Counted from the stretch's first letter, positions 6,754-15,013 are shown. The stretch is 45,389 bases of DNA from CAZOHG01 sp964579725 (GCA_964579725.1 CAZOHG010000028.1:1-45389); one strand, 5' to 3'. Program-made: numbers and translations. Notes: generated by a model from the letters alone, not told the origin.

Positions 6754-8493
6754 ATGATTATTTTGGCGAAAACAAAGATTAAAGAATTGTTGGATGAATA
6801 CCCCCATTTGCAGGAGACGCTGATTGCCATTTCACCCAGAGCTAAAAAATTGAAAAACAAATTGGTGTACAACACCGTTGCAAAATGGGCAACGTTGTCC
6901 GATGTGGCTAAATTCCTGGACATTTCCATTTGCGAATTGCTCCACAAATTAAATCGGGAGGTAGGGCAGGAAGAAGAACTGTACCGGCAATTTCCGGACT
7001 GCATTGCGGAAGAGAAAACGCCGCTGCCTGCTGAGAGGCCGGCCTGGCTTGACGAAGCGAAAAAGGAATATATTTTGGATGTTCGGCAACGCGAGGACTT
7101 TTTTTTGCCCGAAATTACCAAGCGCCTACGCCAATTGGAACCCGGCGAAATCCTGACTGTCATTAATTCCTTTGATCCGGTTCCTTTAAAGAACATGCTT
7201 ACGGAGGGCGGGTACGAGCACTTTACTCAGGAAGTGGGGCCGGAGGAATTTCAACTCAGCATTCACACCGTTCAATCACCCGAGGAGAGAGTCAAAAACT
7301 GGCAGGCGTACAAAGAGGAATTCGAGGTGGTGGACGTGCGCGGCTGGCGGGAAGACCCCTTTAGCGCCATTTTGAAAAAGGCGCAGGATGTTCCGGTTGG
7401 CGACGGTTTTCGCCTGATTCAGTATTTTGAGCCCGTCCCTCTAATTAATATGTTGCTGCCCCTTGGGTTTGAGACCGTTACGGAGAAAATTTCCGGCATT
7501 GAGCACCACGTGTATTTTTGTCGGGTGCGAAAACCGCTGCACCGTTTTGAAGTGGGTAGCGACGGCCGAATTCCGGTTGTGATTCAATCGGCAACGCCTG
7601 TGGTGTACCCGATTCTAATGCAATTGCTGAAATCGCCCCGCCTTATGGAGCGAATTAAAGTGGAGGAGCTGAAGGTCTGGCAGGAAACGGAAAAGCACAT
7701 GGGGTGGGTGGTCAACGGGCGCGCGGACATTACGTTTTCGGCTGTTGTCGCCGCCGTGAAGCTTTTCCAGAACGGCGCCGATATTAAAATGGCTTCCATT
7801 GACATCTGGGACAATTTTTATGTCCTGACGCGCGGCTACCGTGCCAAAAGCTTTGCCAATTTGAAAGGGCACGCCATCTACGCCCCTCTTTTCAAAAACG
7901 CCCCTCCTTACGCCATTACGTCGTACCTCATGCAAAGTCTTGGATTCGATCCCGGGGAGTTTGAATTTTTTTTCGGAAAGCCCTTTGGCAGGCCTGAAGA
8001 AATTCGTGACAAATTCATTTCCGGCGAAGCCGACACCGTTTTGTTGCGCGAGCCTGAGGCGAGCCAGGCCCTTTTTGCTGTTGGCGGCGAGGGCAGGGTC
8101 TCGCTTTCCTTCAGCGATTTGTGGCAGCAAATTCACCCGGAATTGGGAAATCTGCCCAATGCGGGACTTCTTTTTAAGGGCGAATTGATTCGGAAGTACC
8201 CGGAATTGACGGCGTTGTTTGCGGATGAACTGGACGCCGCCATTCAGTGGGTCAATAAGCACCCAAAGGAAGCCGCTCAGCAGGCGTTCGAAATTATGGG
8301 GCAGCCACAAGGGGCCGTAGAGCTTTTTCTGAAGCGCGTCCACTACGAGCACCGTCATGTGGAGGATGAAGACGTCCAGATGAAAATCACCCGGTATCTT
8401 GCGGTGTTGGACGAGAAAAAAGTCATTAAGTTAAAAAATGGTATTGAAGACGTGCGAGAGATGATGAATTGGCGAGAATCGCCCGCTTCCTGA
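6754..8493 (+). CDS. DUF1858 - DUF2249 - DUF2249 - substrate-binding-like fusion protein (cytoplasmic)
   Basis: A 579-residue protein with an unusual domain order. Residues about 7-58 match DUF1858 (KIKELLDEYPHLQETLIAIS, then LKNKL and VAKWATLSDVAKFLDI). Residues about 107-172 and 190-258 are two DUF2249 repeats, each with the hallmark LDVR/VDVRGWRE start and the FDPVPLKNML or FEPVPLINML motif. Residues about 272-560 look like a type II periplasmic substrate-binding fold of the NMT1/SsuA kind (IPVVIQSATPVVYPILMQLL, GRADITFSAVVAAVKLF, GEADTVLLREPEAS). There is no signal peptide and no lipobox, so the binding domain should lie in the cytoplasm and act as a sensor or carrier rather than a transporter subunit. 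AAAAGGA precedes the ATG. DUF2249 proteins are often found near denitrification and nitric-oxide genes. Confidence 0.8.
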   Translation: MIILAKTKIKELLDEYPHLQETLIAISPRAKKLKNKLVYNTVAKWATLSDVAKFLDISICELLHKLNREVGQEEELYRQFPDCIAEEKTPLPAERPAWLDEAKKEYILDVRQREDFFLPEITKRLRQLEPGEILTVINSFDPVPLKNMLTEGGYEHFTQEVGPEEFQLSIHTVQSPEERVKNWQAYKEEFEVVDVRGWREDPFSAILKKAQDVPVGDGFRLIQYFEPVPLINMLLPLGFETVTEKISGIEHHVYFCRVRKPLHRFEVGSDGRIPVVIQSATPVVYPILMQLLKSPRLMERIKVEELKVWQETEKHMGWVVNGRADITFSAVVAAVKLFQNGADIKMASIDIWDNFYVLTRGYRAKSFANLKGHAIYAPLFKNAPPYAITSYLMQSLGFDPGEFEFFFGKPFGRPEEIRDKFISGEADTVLLREPEASQALFAVGGEGRVSLSFSDLWQQIHPELGNLPNAGLLFKGELIRKYPELTALFADELDAAIQWVNKHPKEAAQQAFEIMGQPQGAVELFLKRVHYEHRHVEDEDVQMKITRYLAVLDEKKVIKLKNGIEDVREMMNWRESPAS

Positions 8494-8538
8494 GAAGAAA
8501 AAGAGGACAGCGAGAATTTCCGCAAAAAAAGTAATCCG

Positions 8539-8568
8539 TTGGATTTGGGGGGCAATTTTCAATAATCT
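8539..8568 (+). promoter_or_regulatory. Possible internal promoter before the heme-copper-like gene
   Basis: TTGGAT (8539-8544), an 18-base spacer and TAATCT (8563-8568), about 50 bases before the ATG at 8621. The match is moderate. With the 127-base gap it suggests that the last two genes of the cluster may also be transcribed separately. Confidence 0.35.
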
Positions 8569-8577
8569 CTGTTTAAA

Positions 8578-8592
8578 GTGAAAAAATTTCAC
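8578..8592 (+). promoter_or_regulatory. GTGAAA-AAA-TTTCAC dyad
   Basis: A 6+6 perfect dyad with a 3-base centre lies just downstream of the candidate promoter and 28 bases ahead of the gene at 8621. Its half-site GTGA/TCAC resembles CRP/FNR-family half-sites, but the spacing is one base longer than the CRP consensus, so the binding protein is unknown. Confidence 0.35.
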
Positions 8593-8620
8593 ATGTAAGT
8601 GTAATTGAGAGGAGGCAGCC

Positions 8621-9076
8621 ATGCACACTATTGTACGCTGGTACATCCGAACGAGCGTCTTTTTTCTTTTTGTCGGGTTGATTTTGGGAATCGGTATGGT
8701 GATTCAAAAAGAATTGCTCGGGACGTTTCCCGATCAGCAACTCATTACGGCACACACCCATTCCATTTTGGTGGGATTTGTCATGCTGATGATCATGGGA
8801 GTGGCCCAGTGGATGTTTCCGCGTCCCCTGAAGGAAGATCACCACTACAGTCCGGATCTGGCCCGCTACGTCTTTTACACCGTTTCAGCGGGCGTTTTTG
8901 TTCGAACCGCGTCCGAAGTGATCTCCGCTTTTGCCAGCGGAATGGTCTGGCACTGGGGCATTGTCATCGGCGGCATTTTGGAAGTTTTGGCCATGCTTGT
9001 TTTCTTTTACAACAATTGGACGCGCATTCGGGCAACCGGTAGTGCCATTCGCGAAGCCAAAGGGGAGAAATTCTGA
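8621..9076 (+). CDS. Small four-helix membrane protein resembling part of heme-copper oxidase subunit I (cbb3/NorB-like)
   Basis: A 151-residue protein with four predicted membrane helices (about residues 10-29, 45-66, 80-103, 110-130). The segment AHTHSILVGFVMLMIMGVAQ ending in WMFPRP is strikingly like the helix of cbb3 oxidase or NO reductase subunit I that carries a heme-ligand histidine (H45/H47 here), and a second candidate ligand, H111, starts the fourth helix. It is far too short for a catalytic subunit (about 450 residues), so it is either a stand-alone heme membrane protein or a nitric-oxide/oxygen-related accessory. A strong ribosome site (GAGAGGAGG) precedes the ATG. The YwiC-like gene follows after 5 bases. 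Confidence 0.65.
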   Translation: MHTIVRWYIRTSVFFLFVGLILGIGMVIQKELLGTFPDQQLITAHTHSILVGFVMLMIMGVAQWMFPRPLKEDHHYSPDLARYVFYTVSAGVFVRTASEVISAFASGMVWHWGIVIGGILEVLAMLVFFYNNWTRIRATGSAIREAKGEKF

Positions 9077-9081
9077 TTTCA

Positions 9082-9888
9082 ATGACGGCGCGGGAATTTA
9101 AAAAGGTTTTCCCCGACGAATACGGGGCATGGGCCATGTGGATTGTTCCGTTTTTGACGGGAGCTCAATTGGCGCACACCTGGAATTGGAAAACCCTTTT
9201 TTGGTTTCTATTTCTGACTGTATTTTACATCCTGAAAAATCCTTTTGTGGAATGGGTGATCAAAAATCCGGTTTTTTCCCGAAACTGCCCCGGAAAACGG
9301 GGCATGATTGCTATTTCGTTGGCTTTTCCGCTGGCCGGGTTGTTTGGGGGCGCCTGGTTTTTCGCCGTGGCGCAGCGAAATGCGGCTTTCACCGCCGCGG
9401 GTGTGGCGGTCATTCTGGGCACGGTGTATTTGTTTCTGGATATTCACAAATTGGGGCGCTCTTTGTTCGGGCAATGGGTGGGGGTTTTTCTCCTGTCTCT
9501 GGCGGCGCCCCTGACGGCTGTGGCTTTGGGCGGCGTTTTTAATCGTGCCGCTGTCGCCGTCTGGCTGGCCAACAGCTTGTATTTTGCCCACAGTATTTAC
9601 ACGGTGCGTGGCTGGATGAACAGTCGCCGCCGGGACGGAAAAACCCTGAGCCCGCTCATTCTTTTCCGACCGCTTTTTATTTATTGGGGCTTGACCCTTC
9701 TTTTGGCGGCCGTTGCTCTTCTTCGCCATTGGATTTCCCCCTCATGGTGGCTGCTTCTCGTTCCCACAACCCTTTTTATCGGGACGTTTGTGGGGTATTT
9801 TTACCGAAGGGTCAGCATTCGGCAAATCGGCTTTTTGGAAGTGGCCCACACCACCCTTTTTGCCGTGCTTTTTTTGGCGGTTCTTTAG
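9082..9888 (+). CDS. YwiC-like family integral membrane protein
   Basis: A 268-residue polytopic membrane protein with about eight hydrophobic segments. The N-terminal PDEYGAWAMWIVPFLTG, the charged segment around NPVFSRNCPGKRG, and the central RGWMNSRRRDG loop fit the YwiC-like family, named for a Bacillus gene in the anaerobic narK-fnr region; the biochemical role of the family is not established. It follows the heme-copper-like gene by 5 bases and ends the Rrf2-led plus-strand unit, which supports a link to anaerobic or nitrogen-oxide respiration. Confidence 0.72.
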   Translation: MTAREFKKVFPDEYGAWAMWIVPFLTGAQLAHTWNWKTLFWFLFLTVFYILKNPFVEWVIKNPVFSRNCPGKRGMIAISLAFPLAGLFGGAWFFAVAQRNAAFTAAGVAVILGTVYLFLDIHKLGRSLFGQWVGVFLLSLAAPLTAVALGGVFNRAAVAVWLANSLYFAHSIYTVRGWMNSRRRDGKTLSPLILFRPLFIYWGLTLLLAAVALLRHWISPSWWLLLVPTTLFIGTFVGYFYRRVSIRQIGFLEVAHTTLFAVLFLAVL

Positions 9889-9990
9889 TTGAAAGAGGAC
9901 AATTCCCTTTCTGAAGGGATGCCAGGTTTTCTTCCCATTTTAAGTTAGAATTGGCAGGGTTCGCCCCAAAAGATTTCCGAGCACATTTTC

Positions 9991-10026
9991 ACCTACAAAA
10001 GCCCCCGAGGCGGAGGGTTCGTAGGT
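9991..10026. terminator. Hairpin between convergent genes, possible terminator
   Basis: ACCTAC (9991-9996) pairs with GTAGGT (10021-10026), with a further CCC/GGG pairing inside and internal mismatches. It lies between the end of the YwiC-like gene and the end of the C69 gene, where transcripts from both sides should stop, but there is no clear U run on either strand. Confidence 0.3.
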
Positions 10027-10054
10027 CTCAAAAGTTCCGAAGATTCCCGCGGTC

Positions 10055-11551
10055 TTAGCGGTAAATCTCCGATTTTATTTGCGCGGTCAATTTTTTGGCT
10101 GCGGCGAGTGCCTTGTGGGCCCGGCCGAAAGAATAGGTTTTGATGAAATTCTTCGCCAATTTGGGGTTGGATCTCAGCAAAATGCCTGCCGTTTTTTCGA
10201 TGGAAGGCTGAAGAGCAAACGCTTCTTTCTCCTGCGCATTCCAGACAGATTGAATTTCACCAATGGTTTGGTAGTAGTTGAGTCCCATGAGATTTTCCAA
10301 ATCGTTGAAGACCCAAAAAGCCTTGTTGGGCTGGTAGTCAAAGGTACCGGGCAGAGGGTGAAAATGGTGCTGCAGGGAGTTTTGCCACGTGTCTTGTCCC
10401 GGTACGTAGTGGTAGCAAGGGGGGACGTCAGGCACACGGGTGTAAAAAGGAACGTACGTGTTCACGTCCGGGCGTCCGAAACTGAGCCAGAGCACATTGG
10501 CAAAAAGGGCGGGCAGTCCGCTCCGCAATTGAGTAACCGTGGAATGTTGGGTGGAAGCGGTGCAAATGGTTCGCTCGAAACTGGCATTGGGGTTCCTTTT
10601 TTTGTCGAGAGTAACGTCGTAGGGGGTGCCTTCGTAATGGTCTCGTAGCACGCGCATGAGGCCTGCAGGCGTGATTTTGTGAGCGGGTTTGACGCAAAAA
10701 GGCAGCCCGTGGGCCTTGGCTTCTTCTATGGTAGTGGTTTCACCGGAAAGTAGTTGCTGTCCCCGCCATTGCCGGGTGTCGTAGCCGCGAATGGCATATT
10801 TGGGATCGTAAATTCGGTTAAAAGCTGTTGCGAAGTCAAATGGTTTGCCGCTTTTGGGATCGTACCACCCGCGGCGAATGGCGTACGTCCGTACGTTGTC
10901 CCGCGAAGTGAGGAAGTTTTTTTTGTCACTAAAATTCACTTGCCGAATAATAAAAATATTGGCTTGAAGAACAGCTCGGTTGTCGGGGACGCGTTCGGCC
11001 ACCCAATGTTTTCCGTTGACCATGGCCAAAAGCCAGGCTTCATTGGGATCGGCAATGGTAAGGGTACGCCCCGAGGCGTTGTAGCCGAAATGATCGAGCA
11101 ACGTTCCGGCCAATTCTACGCCTTCTCGCGCCGTTTTGGCGCGCTGGACGATGAGCTGCCGCAGCATGTAGCCAATCCCGCCATCCGTCAGCTCGGGTTT
11201 GTCTTCAACAGAGGGGCAAGCATTGCTGGCGACGGCCACCCCCCATTCGTTAACGGCGTAATCGCTAAATGGCTGATTGACGCTTTCAATCAGAAGATAA
11301 GACCAGGTCACCGAAACCTGAGGAATGGTGCCCCCGTTTTGAAGGTGGACCACTTCTCCGTCTTTGTGGGTGAGGCGAGGGATTCGCCAGAAGTTAAACA
11401 GCCGCCTCTGGGTATCATCTTCGTTGTGTGCAAACAGGACAGAGCCGTCGGCCGTAGCTTTCTTCCCAACCACAATGGTGTAGCAGGCACGAGCAGAAGA
11501 AAAGAGAAAAAAAGCGGAAAGCAGAGCAACGAAAAGCGAAATTTTTTTCAT
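10055..11551 (-). CDS. Secreted C69-family dipeptidase (N-terminal nucleophile hydrolase)
   Basis: A 498-residue exported peptidase of family C69 (PepD/U34 type). Residues 1-22 are a signal peptide ending SSARA; cleavage would expose Cys23, the expected N-terminal nucleophile, followed by the family block CYTIVVGKKATADGSVLFAHNED. Further conserved stretches include NEWGVAVASNACPS, GIGYMLRQLIVQRAKTAREG and the glycine/aspartate-rich IADPNEAWLL. It probably hydrolyses dipeptides in the envelope; some relatives cleave bile-salt or antibiotic amides. The lipobox match (ARAC) is poor, which favours the self-processing nucleophile over a lipoprotein. It sits 39 bases downstream of plsY in the same direction and is the last gene of that unit. 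Confidence 0.85.
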   Translation of the reverse strand: MKKISLFVALLSAFFLFSSARACYTIVVGKKATADGSVLFAHNEDDTQRRLFNFWRIPRLTHKDGEVVHLQNGGTIPQVSVTWSYLLIESVNQPFSDYAVNEWGVAVASNACPSVEDKPELTDGGIGYMLRQLIVQRAKTAREGVELAGTLLDHFGYNASGRTLTIADPNEAWLLAMVNGKHWVAERVPDNRAVLQANIFIIRQVNFSDKKNFLTSRDNVRTYAIRRGWYDPKSGKPFDFATAFNRIYDPKYAIRGYDTRQWRGQQLLSGETTTIEEAKAHGLPFCVKPAHKITPAGLMRVLRDHYEGTPYDVTLDKKRNPNASFERTICTASTQHSTVTQLRSGLPALFANVLWLSFGRPDVNTYVPFYTRVPDVPPCYHYVPGQDTWQNSLQHHFHPLPGTFDYQPNKAFWVFNDLENLMGLNYYQTIGEIQSVWNAQEKEAFALQPSIEKTAGILLRSNPKLAKNFIKTYSFGRAHKALAAAKKLTAQIKSEIYR

Positions 11552-11590
11552 TCGGTATTTTCCTTTATTTTAAAATAATTTGGCCGATTT

Positions 11591-12229
11591 CTACGCCGTT
11601 TTTTTCCCGCCAAAACGTACGCGATTTTCGTTTCCTGCCAGGAGCCGCTTAATATTGCTCCGGTGGGTAAAAATAATTAGCAGAGCAATAAAAATGCTGA
11701 GCACCAGCAGTTGGGGTTTGTAGGGACGCCCCAATTTGTCCAAAATCAAAAGAATAAAGGGAAGCGAGGAGGCGGCCGTCATGGATGAAAGAGAGACGTA
11801 CCGGGTCGTGAAAAGGACCAGAAGAAAGATAATAAACACCAGAACAAAGGCAACGGGGTAGAGGCCGATAAGCATTCCGGCGGCCGTGCCCACGCCTTTC
11901 CCGCCGTGGAACCCCGCAAAGATCGTCCAAATGTGGCCGATGACGGCACTAAATCCGGCAATGATTTGCAGGTAAACCGGCGCCAGCGAAACCGGACCAA
12001 TTCGGATTTGAGACACAAGTACCGTGGCAAGAAGCCCCTTAGCGACGTCAATAATCATGACCGAAAGGCCGATTTTCCAGCCCATGACGCGGAAGGCGTT
12101 GGTGCCGCCTGCGTTGCCGCTGCCGTAGTTGCGAATGTCAATCCCCCTGAAAATTTTGCCGAAAATAATGCTGGTTGGAAAAGACCCGACTAAATAACTG
12201 AGCACGATTATGACGAGTACCGTAAGCAT
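11591..12229 (-). CDS. plsY: Acyl-phosphate:glycerol-3-phosphate acyltransferase
   Basis: A membrane enzyme that transfers the acyl group from acyl-phosphate to glycerol-3-phosphate and so makes lysophosphatidate, the first step of phospholipid synthesis in bacteria that use the PlsX/PlsY route. The three signature loops are present: SGNAGGTNAFR, the GFHGGKGVGTAAG loop, and the C-terminal HRSNIKRLLAGNENR. About six membrane segments. I start at the ATG at 12229 (212 residues), with GAGGAA 5 bases upstream; an in-frame TTG at 12241 is less likely. The gene directly upstream encodes a fatty-acid-kinase fusion that would supply acyl-phosphate. Confidence 0.96.
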   Translation of the reverse strand: MLTVLVIIVLSYLVGSFPTSIIFGKIFRGIDIRNYGSGNAGGTNAFRVMGWKIGLSVMIIDVAKGLLATVLVSQIRIGPVSLAPVYLQIIAGFSAVIGHIWTIFAGFHGGKGVGTAAGMLIGLYPVAFVLVFIIFLLVLFTTRYVSLSSMTAASSLPFILLILDKLGRPYKPQLLVLSIFIALLIIFTHRSNIKRLLAGNENRVRFGGKKTA

Positions 12230-12296
12230 TGGGTTCCTCAATTAGACGTTGAAAAACTTTCACTGGCTCTGCCAAAATCGCCGGATTGGAAAATGG

Positions 12297-14123
12297 CTAC
12301 ACCGGCGACGGATTTATTCCCAAAACCGCCACGGCCGCCGCACCAGGACCGCCGTGGGCTCCCAAAACGGGAGCCGCTTCCAGGATAAATTCCGGTTTTT
12401 TGCCGAATTTTTCTTCAATGCGCCGGGCGTACCAGTGGGCAATTTGGGGCGCCGCCACGTGTACAATGGCAAATCGGCGGTCTGCGTACCGGCGCGTGCG
12501 CTTTTCAATGACCTGCAAAAGCTTTTCCTGAATGGCCAGCCCCCTTTTGGCGGTGGCGACTTTGTGGGTTTTTCCGTCTTTGCGGAGGGAAATGACCGGT
12601 ACAAGATCGAATAAATTGGCCAGAAAGCCCTTGCTTTTGCTCACCCGTCCGCCCATGACCAGATATTTTACCGTGTCCGTGCTTACAAAAATGTGAGAGC
12701 GCTTAATGGCTTCTTCCACCGTCCGCACCACTTCCTCTACCGATTTTCCGGCTTTGACGGCTTTTCCGGCCACGGTGAGAAGCAGTCCCAATCCCACTGA
12801 GGTTGTTCGGGAATCAATGGTCACCACCCGCTTGCCGATTTTTCCCTGAATTTCGCGTGCTGCGCGCTGGGCAGCGGCTAAAGTTCCGCTCAATTTGCCT
12901 GCCAGATGAATGGAAATAATGCTTTCGTAGCGGTTGGCCAATTGCTGGTAAATGCGCAAAAAATCCTGCGGAGTGGGCTGGGAAGTTTTGGGAAAATTCT
13001 TGGCTTTTTGTAACCGCTCGTAAAATTCTTCCGGGAAAATGGTGACTTTGTCTAAATATTCTGTGTCGTCTAACCGGAGCCGAAGAGGAATCATATGGAT
13101 GTTGTACCGTCGCAACAGCGATTCCGGGAGGTCACAGGAGGTGTCGGTCACCAGAGCAATGGTGCTTTGGGCCTCCTTGCTGTGTGTGTCCTGGTGCTGT
13201 TGAATCATGTCGTCCACTTTTTGCTGCCGAATTTCCCCGTACGTCCGTACGGCGTCAAAAACGCGGCGTGGCTCATTTGTGTGAATATGAACACGGACCC
13301 GAGTAGACGAGCCGGCGACAATCAATGAATCCCCCATTGGGCCTAATTTTTCCCGAATCGTCTCTCGAGGAATACCCTCGCCGTAGAGAAAAAATTCCGT
13401 ACAATAGCGAAACGTAATTGCTTCTGGGGCATATTCAATAAGTTGAGCTTCGGGTTGAGGCCCAGAAAGCAAAGACAGGTCCAAATTGTCCAATTCACCA
13501 ATGCGGCCGCCTCGAATAAAATTAGTCACCCCCTCCAACATGTACACAAATCCCTGTGCACCCGCGTCCACTACACCGGATTTTTGCAGAGCCTTCAACT
13601 TTTTGGGTGTTTCTTGGAGGGATTTTCTGGCGGCTTCAAGAGAGCTGGTCAAAAGCTCGGAAAAATCTCGTGTTTGCTTGGATTTCTCTTGAATGTGTTT
13701 GCCCCAATCCCGAATGACGGTCAGGATGGTGCCTTCTTTGGGTTGCGAAAGTGCTTCGTAAGATCGGTCAATGGCTTTTCGGACGGCTTCGGAAAAGTGC
13801 TCCGTGGTAATCCGTACCCGGCCGCGCAAGCCTTCCGCCAAACCCTGGAAAAACTGCGCCAAAATCGCCCCGGAATTGCCCCGGGCACCTTCCAAGGCCG
13901 AATTGGCAATGCGCTCGCTTACTTTTTCGATGGAATTTTCCCTGGCCTCTTTGAGTCCCTCCGTGATTTTTTGTACCGTAGAGGCCATGTTGGTGCCGGT
14001 GTCTCCGTCCGGGACGGGAAAAACGTTGATGTCATTCAACCTTTGACGACCCTTAATGAGGCCGTGCGCACCGGCTTTCATGGCGCGCCGAAGTCGTTTG
14101 CCATCGAGATAGTGGATTTTCAT
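12297..14123 (-). CDS. FakA-FakB fusion: DAK2 fatty acid kinase plus DegV fatty-acid-binding domain
   Basis: A 608-residue fusion. Residues about 6-200 form the DAK2 kinase domain (Mg/ATP motif NVFPVPDGDTGTNM; GARGNSGAILAQFFQG; VVDAGAQGF). Residues about 225-310 match the FakA middle domain with its Cys/His pair (YCTEFFL and HIHTN). From about residue 322 on is a DegV/FakB fatty-acid-binding domain (VTDTSCDLPE, HLAGKLSGTLAAAQ, YLVMGGRVSK). In the known system FakA phosphorylates a fatty acid bound to separate FakB; here kinase and carrier are one chain, and the usual FakA C-terminal domain appears replaced. ATG at 14123 has GAGGAC upstream; a GTG at 14144 is less likely. plsY follows 67 bases later. 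Confidence 0.9.
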   Translation of the reverse strand: MKIHYLDGKRLRRAMKAGAHGLIKGRQRLNDINVFPVPDGDTGTNMASTVQKITEGLKEARENSIEKVSERIANSALEGARGNSGAILAQFFQGLAEGLRGRVRITTEHFSEAVRKAIDRSYEALSQPKEGTILTVIRDWGKHIQEKSKQTRDFSELLTSSLEAARKSLQETPKKLKALQKSGVVDAGAQGFVYMLEGVTNFIRGGRIGELDNLDLSLLSGPQPEAQLIEYAPEAITFRYCTEFFLYGEGIPRETIREKLGPMGDSLIVAGSSTRVRVHIHTNEPRRVFDAVRTYGEIRQQKVDDMIQQHQDTHSKEAQSTIALVTDTSCDLPESLLRRYNIHMIPLRLRLDDTEYLDKVTIFPEEFYERLQKAKNFPKTSQPTPQDFLRIYQQLANRYESIISIHLAGKLSGTLAAAQRAAREIQGKIGKRVVTIDSRTTSVGLGLLLTVAGKAVKAGKSVEEVVRTVEEAIKRSHIFVSTDTVKYLVMGGRVSKSKGFLANLFDLVPVISLRKDGKTHKVATAKRGLAIQEKLLQVIEKRTRRYADRRFAIVHVAAPQIAHWYARRIEEKFGKKPEFILEAAPVLGAHGGPGAAAVAVLGINPSPV

Positions 14124-14198
14124 AAAACTGTCCTCAAATAGCACGGGGGAAAGGCGTTGGTTTTCAACCCGAGAACGCCTTTTGCCCTTGATGTTTTC

Positions 14199-14227
14199 AT
14201 TTTACTAAAAAAAATCCCTCGTGTCAA
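14199..14227 (-). promoter_or_regulatory. Sigma-70 promoter of the FakA-FakB / plsY / C69 unit
   Basis: TTGACA (14227-14222), a 17-base spacer and TAAAAT (14204-14199) on the minus strand, about 75 bases ahead of the ATG at 14123. A near-copy of the -35 element (TTTGACA) lies about 12 bases upstream. Confidence 0.7.
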
Positions 14228-14398
14228 GTTCTTTGTCAAAATGACGGAATTGATTTTGAAACAGACGTCAGGTCAATTCACACACTGTTGGGGCTTTTTG
14301 TCGTGGAGGGGAGGCTGGAATTTTCAAACGGGAACAATTTGATCTTCTCGCGGTCCTCCTGATTTGAAAAAGAAAACGAGAGCCTGAGCATTCAGACC

Positions 14399-14427
14399 TT
14401 GACATTCAGGCGTAGTTTTATTATTTT
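14399..14427 (+). promoter_or_regulatory. Sigma-70 promoter of the PsiE-like gene
   Basis: TTGACA (14399-14404), a 17-base spacer and TATTTT (14422-14427), giving a leader of about 70 bases before the ATG at 14504. Confidence 0.6.
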
Positions 14428-14503
14428 AAAAAAGTTATTCTCATGAATGGGTGGCCAGTTAATTCAATTGGAAAGGTAATACATTGAATCAAGGAGTGCT
14501 CGA

Positions 14504-15013
14504 ATGTCTTCCCCTCGAAAAACACGTCCTTTGAAACATCTGCTCAAATTTATTGAACACGCCGACGACTGGGTAAACGCAACCGTGGCCATTACCCTGT
14601 TGGGGCTGGCTGTGGCTATCATTTTGAACATGTTCTACAAAGTATTGACCGGTACCACCGGAGACGTGTTTAAATCCACCGGTTTTATTTTGGATCGACT
14701 GCTTTTGGTCCTAATTGTCCTGGAAATTCTTTGGACAACCATTACCTATTTGGAAAGTCACAAAGTGCCTCTGGAGCCCTTTTTGTACGTGGGTATTATT
14801 ACCAGCATTCGGAAACTGCTGATTATCGGAGCCGAAGCCGAAATCGCCGATTTGCACGACACGCTCAAATACATTGCCATGGATATGGGAATTAATGTAA
14901 CTGTTATTATTGTGTTGGTTATTGGATTGTACCTCATTCGAAAAAGTCATGTGTTGTATTCTCAGAATGAAGACACGAACGTCCGGTTAACGGTGGACGA
15001 GGAAGACAAATAA
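14504..15013 (+). CDS. PsiE-family (phosphate-starvation-inducible-like) membrane protein
   Basis: A 169-residue protein with four hydrophobic helices (about residues 24-46, 61-84, 92-110 and 128-150). The pattern of a short basic N-terminus, the central LLVLIVLEILWTTITYLES, and the YVGIITSIRKLLI motif fit the PsiE family. Function in the family is not established. A promoter is visible 77 bases upstream and AAGGAG precedes the ATG. The methyltransferase gene follows after 14 bases, so the two are probably co-transcribed. No Pho box was recognised. Confidence 0.72.
   Translation: MSSPRKTRPLKHLLKFIEHADDWVNATVAITLLGLAVAIILNMFYKVLTGTTGDVFKSTGFILDRLLLVLIVLEILWTTITYLESHKVPLEPFLYVGIITSIRKLLIIGAEAEIADLHDTLKYIAMDMGINVTVIIVLVIGLYLIRKSHVLYSQNEDTNVRLTVDEEDK

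Larger units (their letters stand above)
14124..14503. other. 380-base divergent intergenic region
   Basis: Between the FakA-FakB gene (minus) and the PsiE-like gene (plus). It holds two outward-facing sigma-70 promoters, listed separately. The 170 bases between them contain no convincing gene, and I see no RNA gene. Confidence 0.7.
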
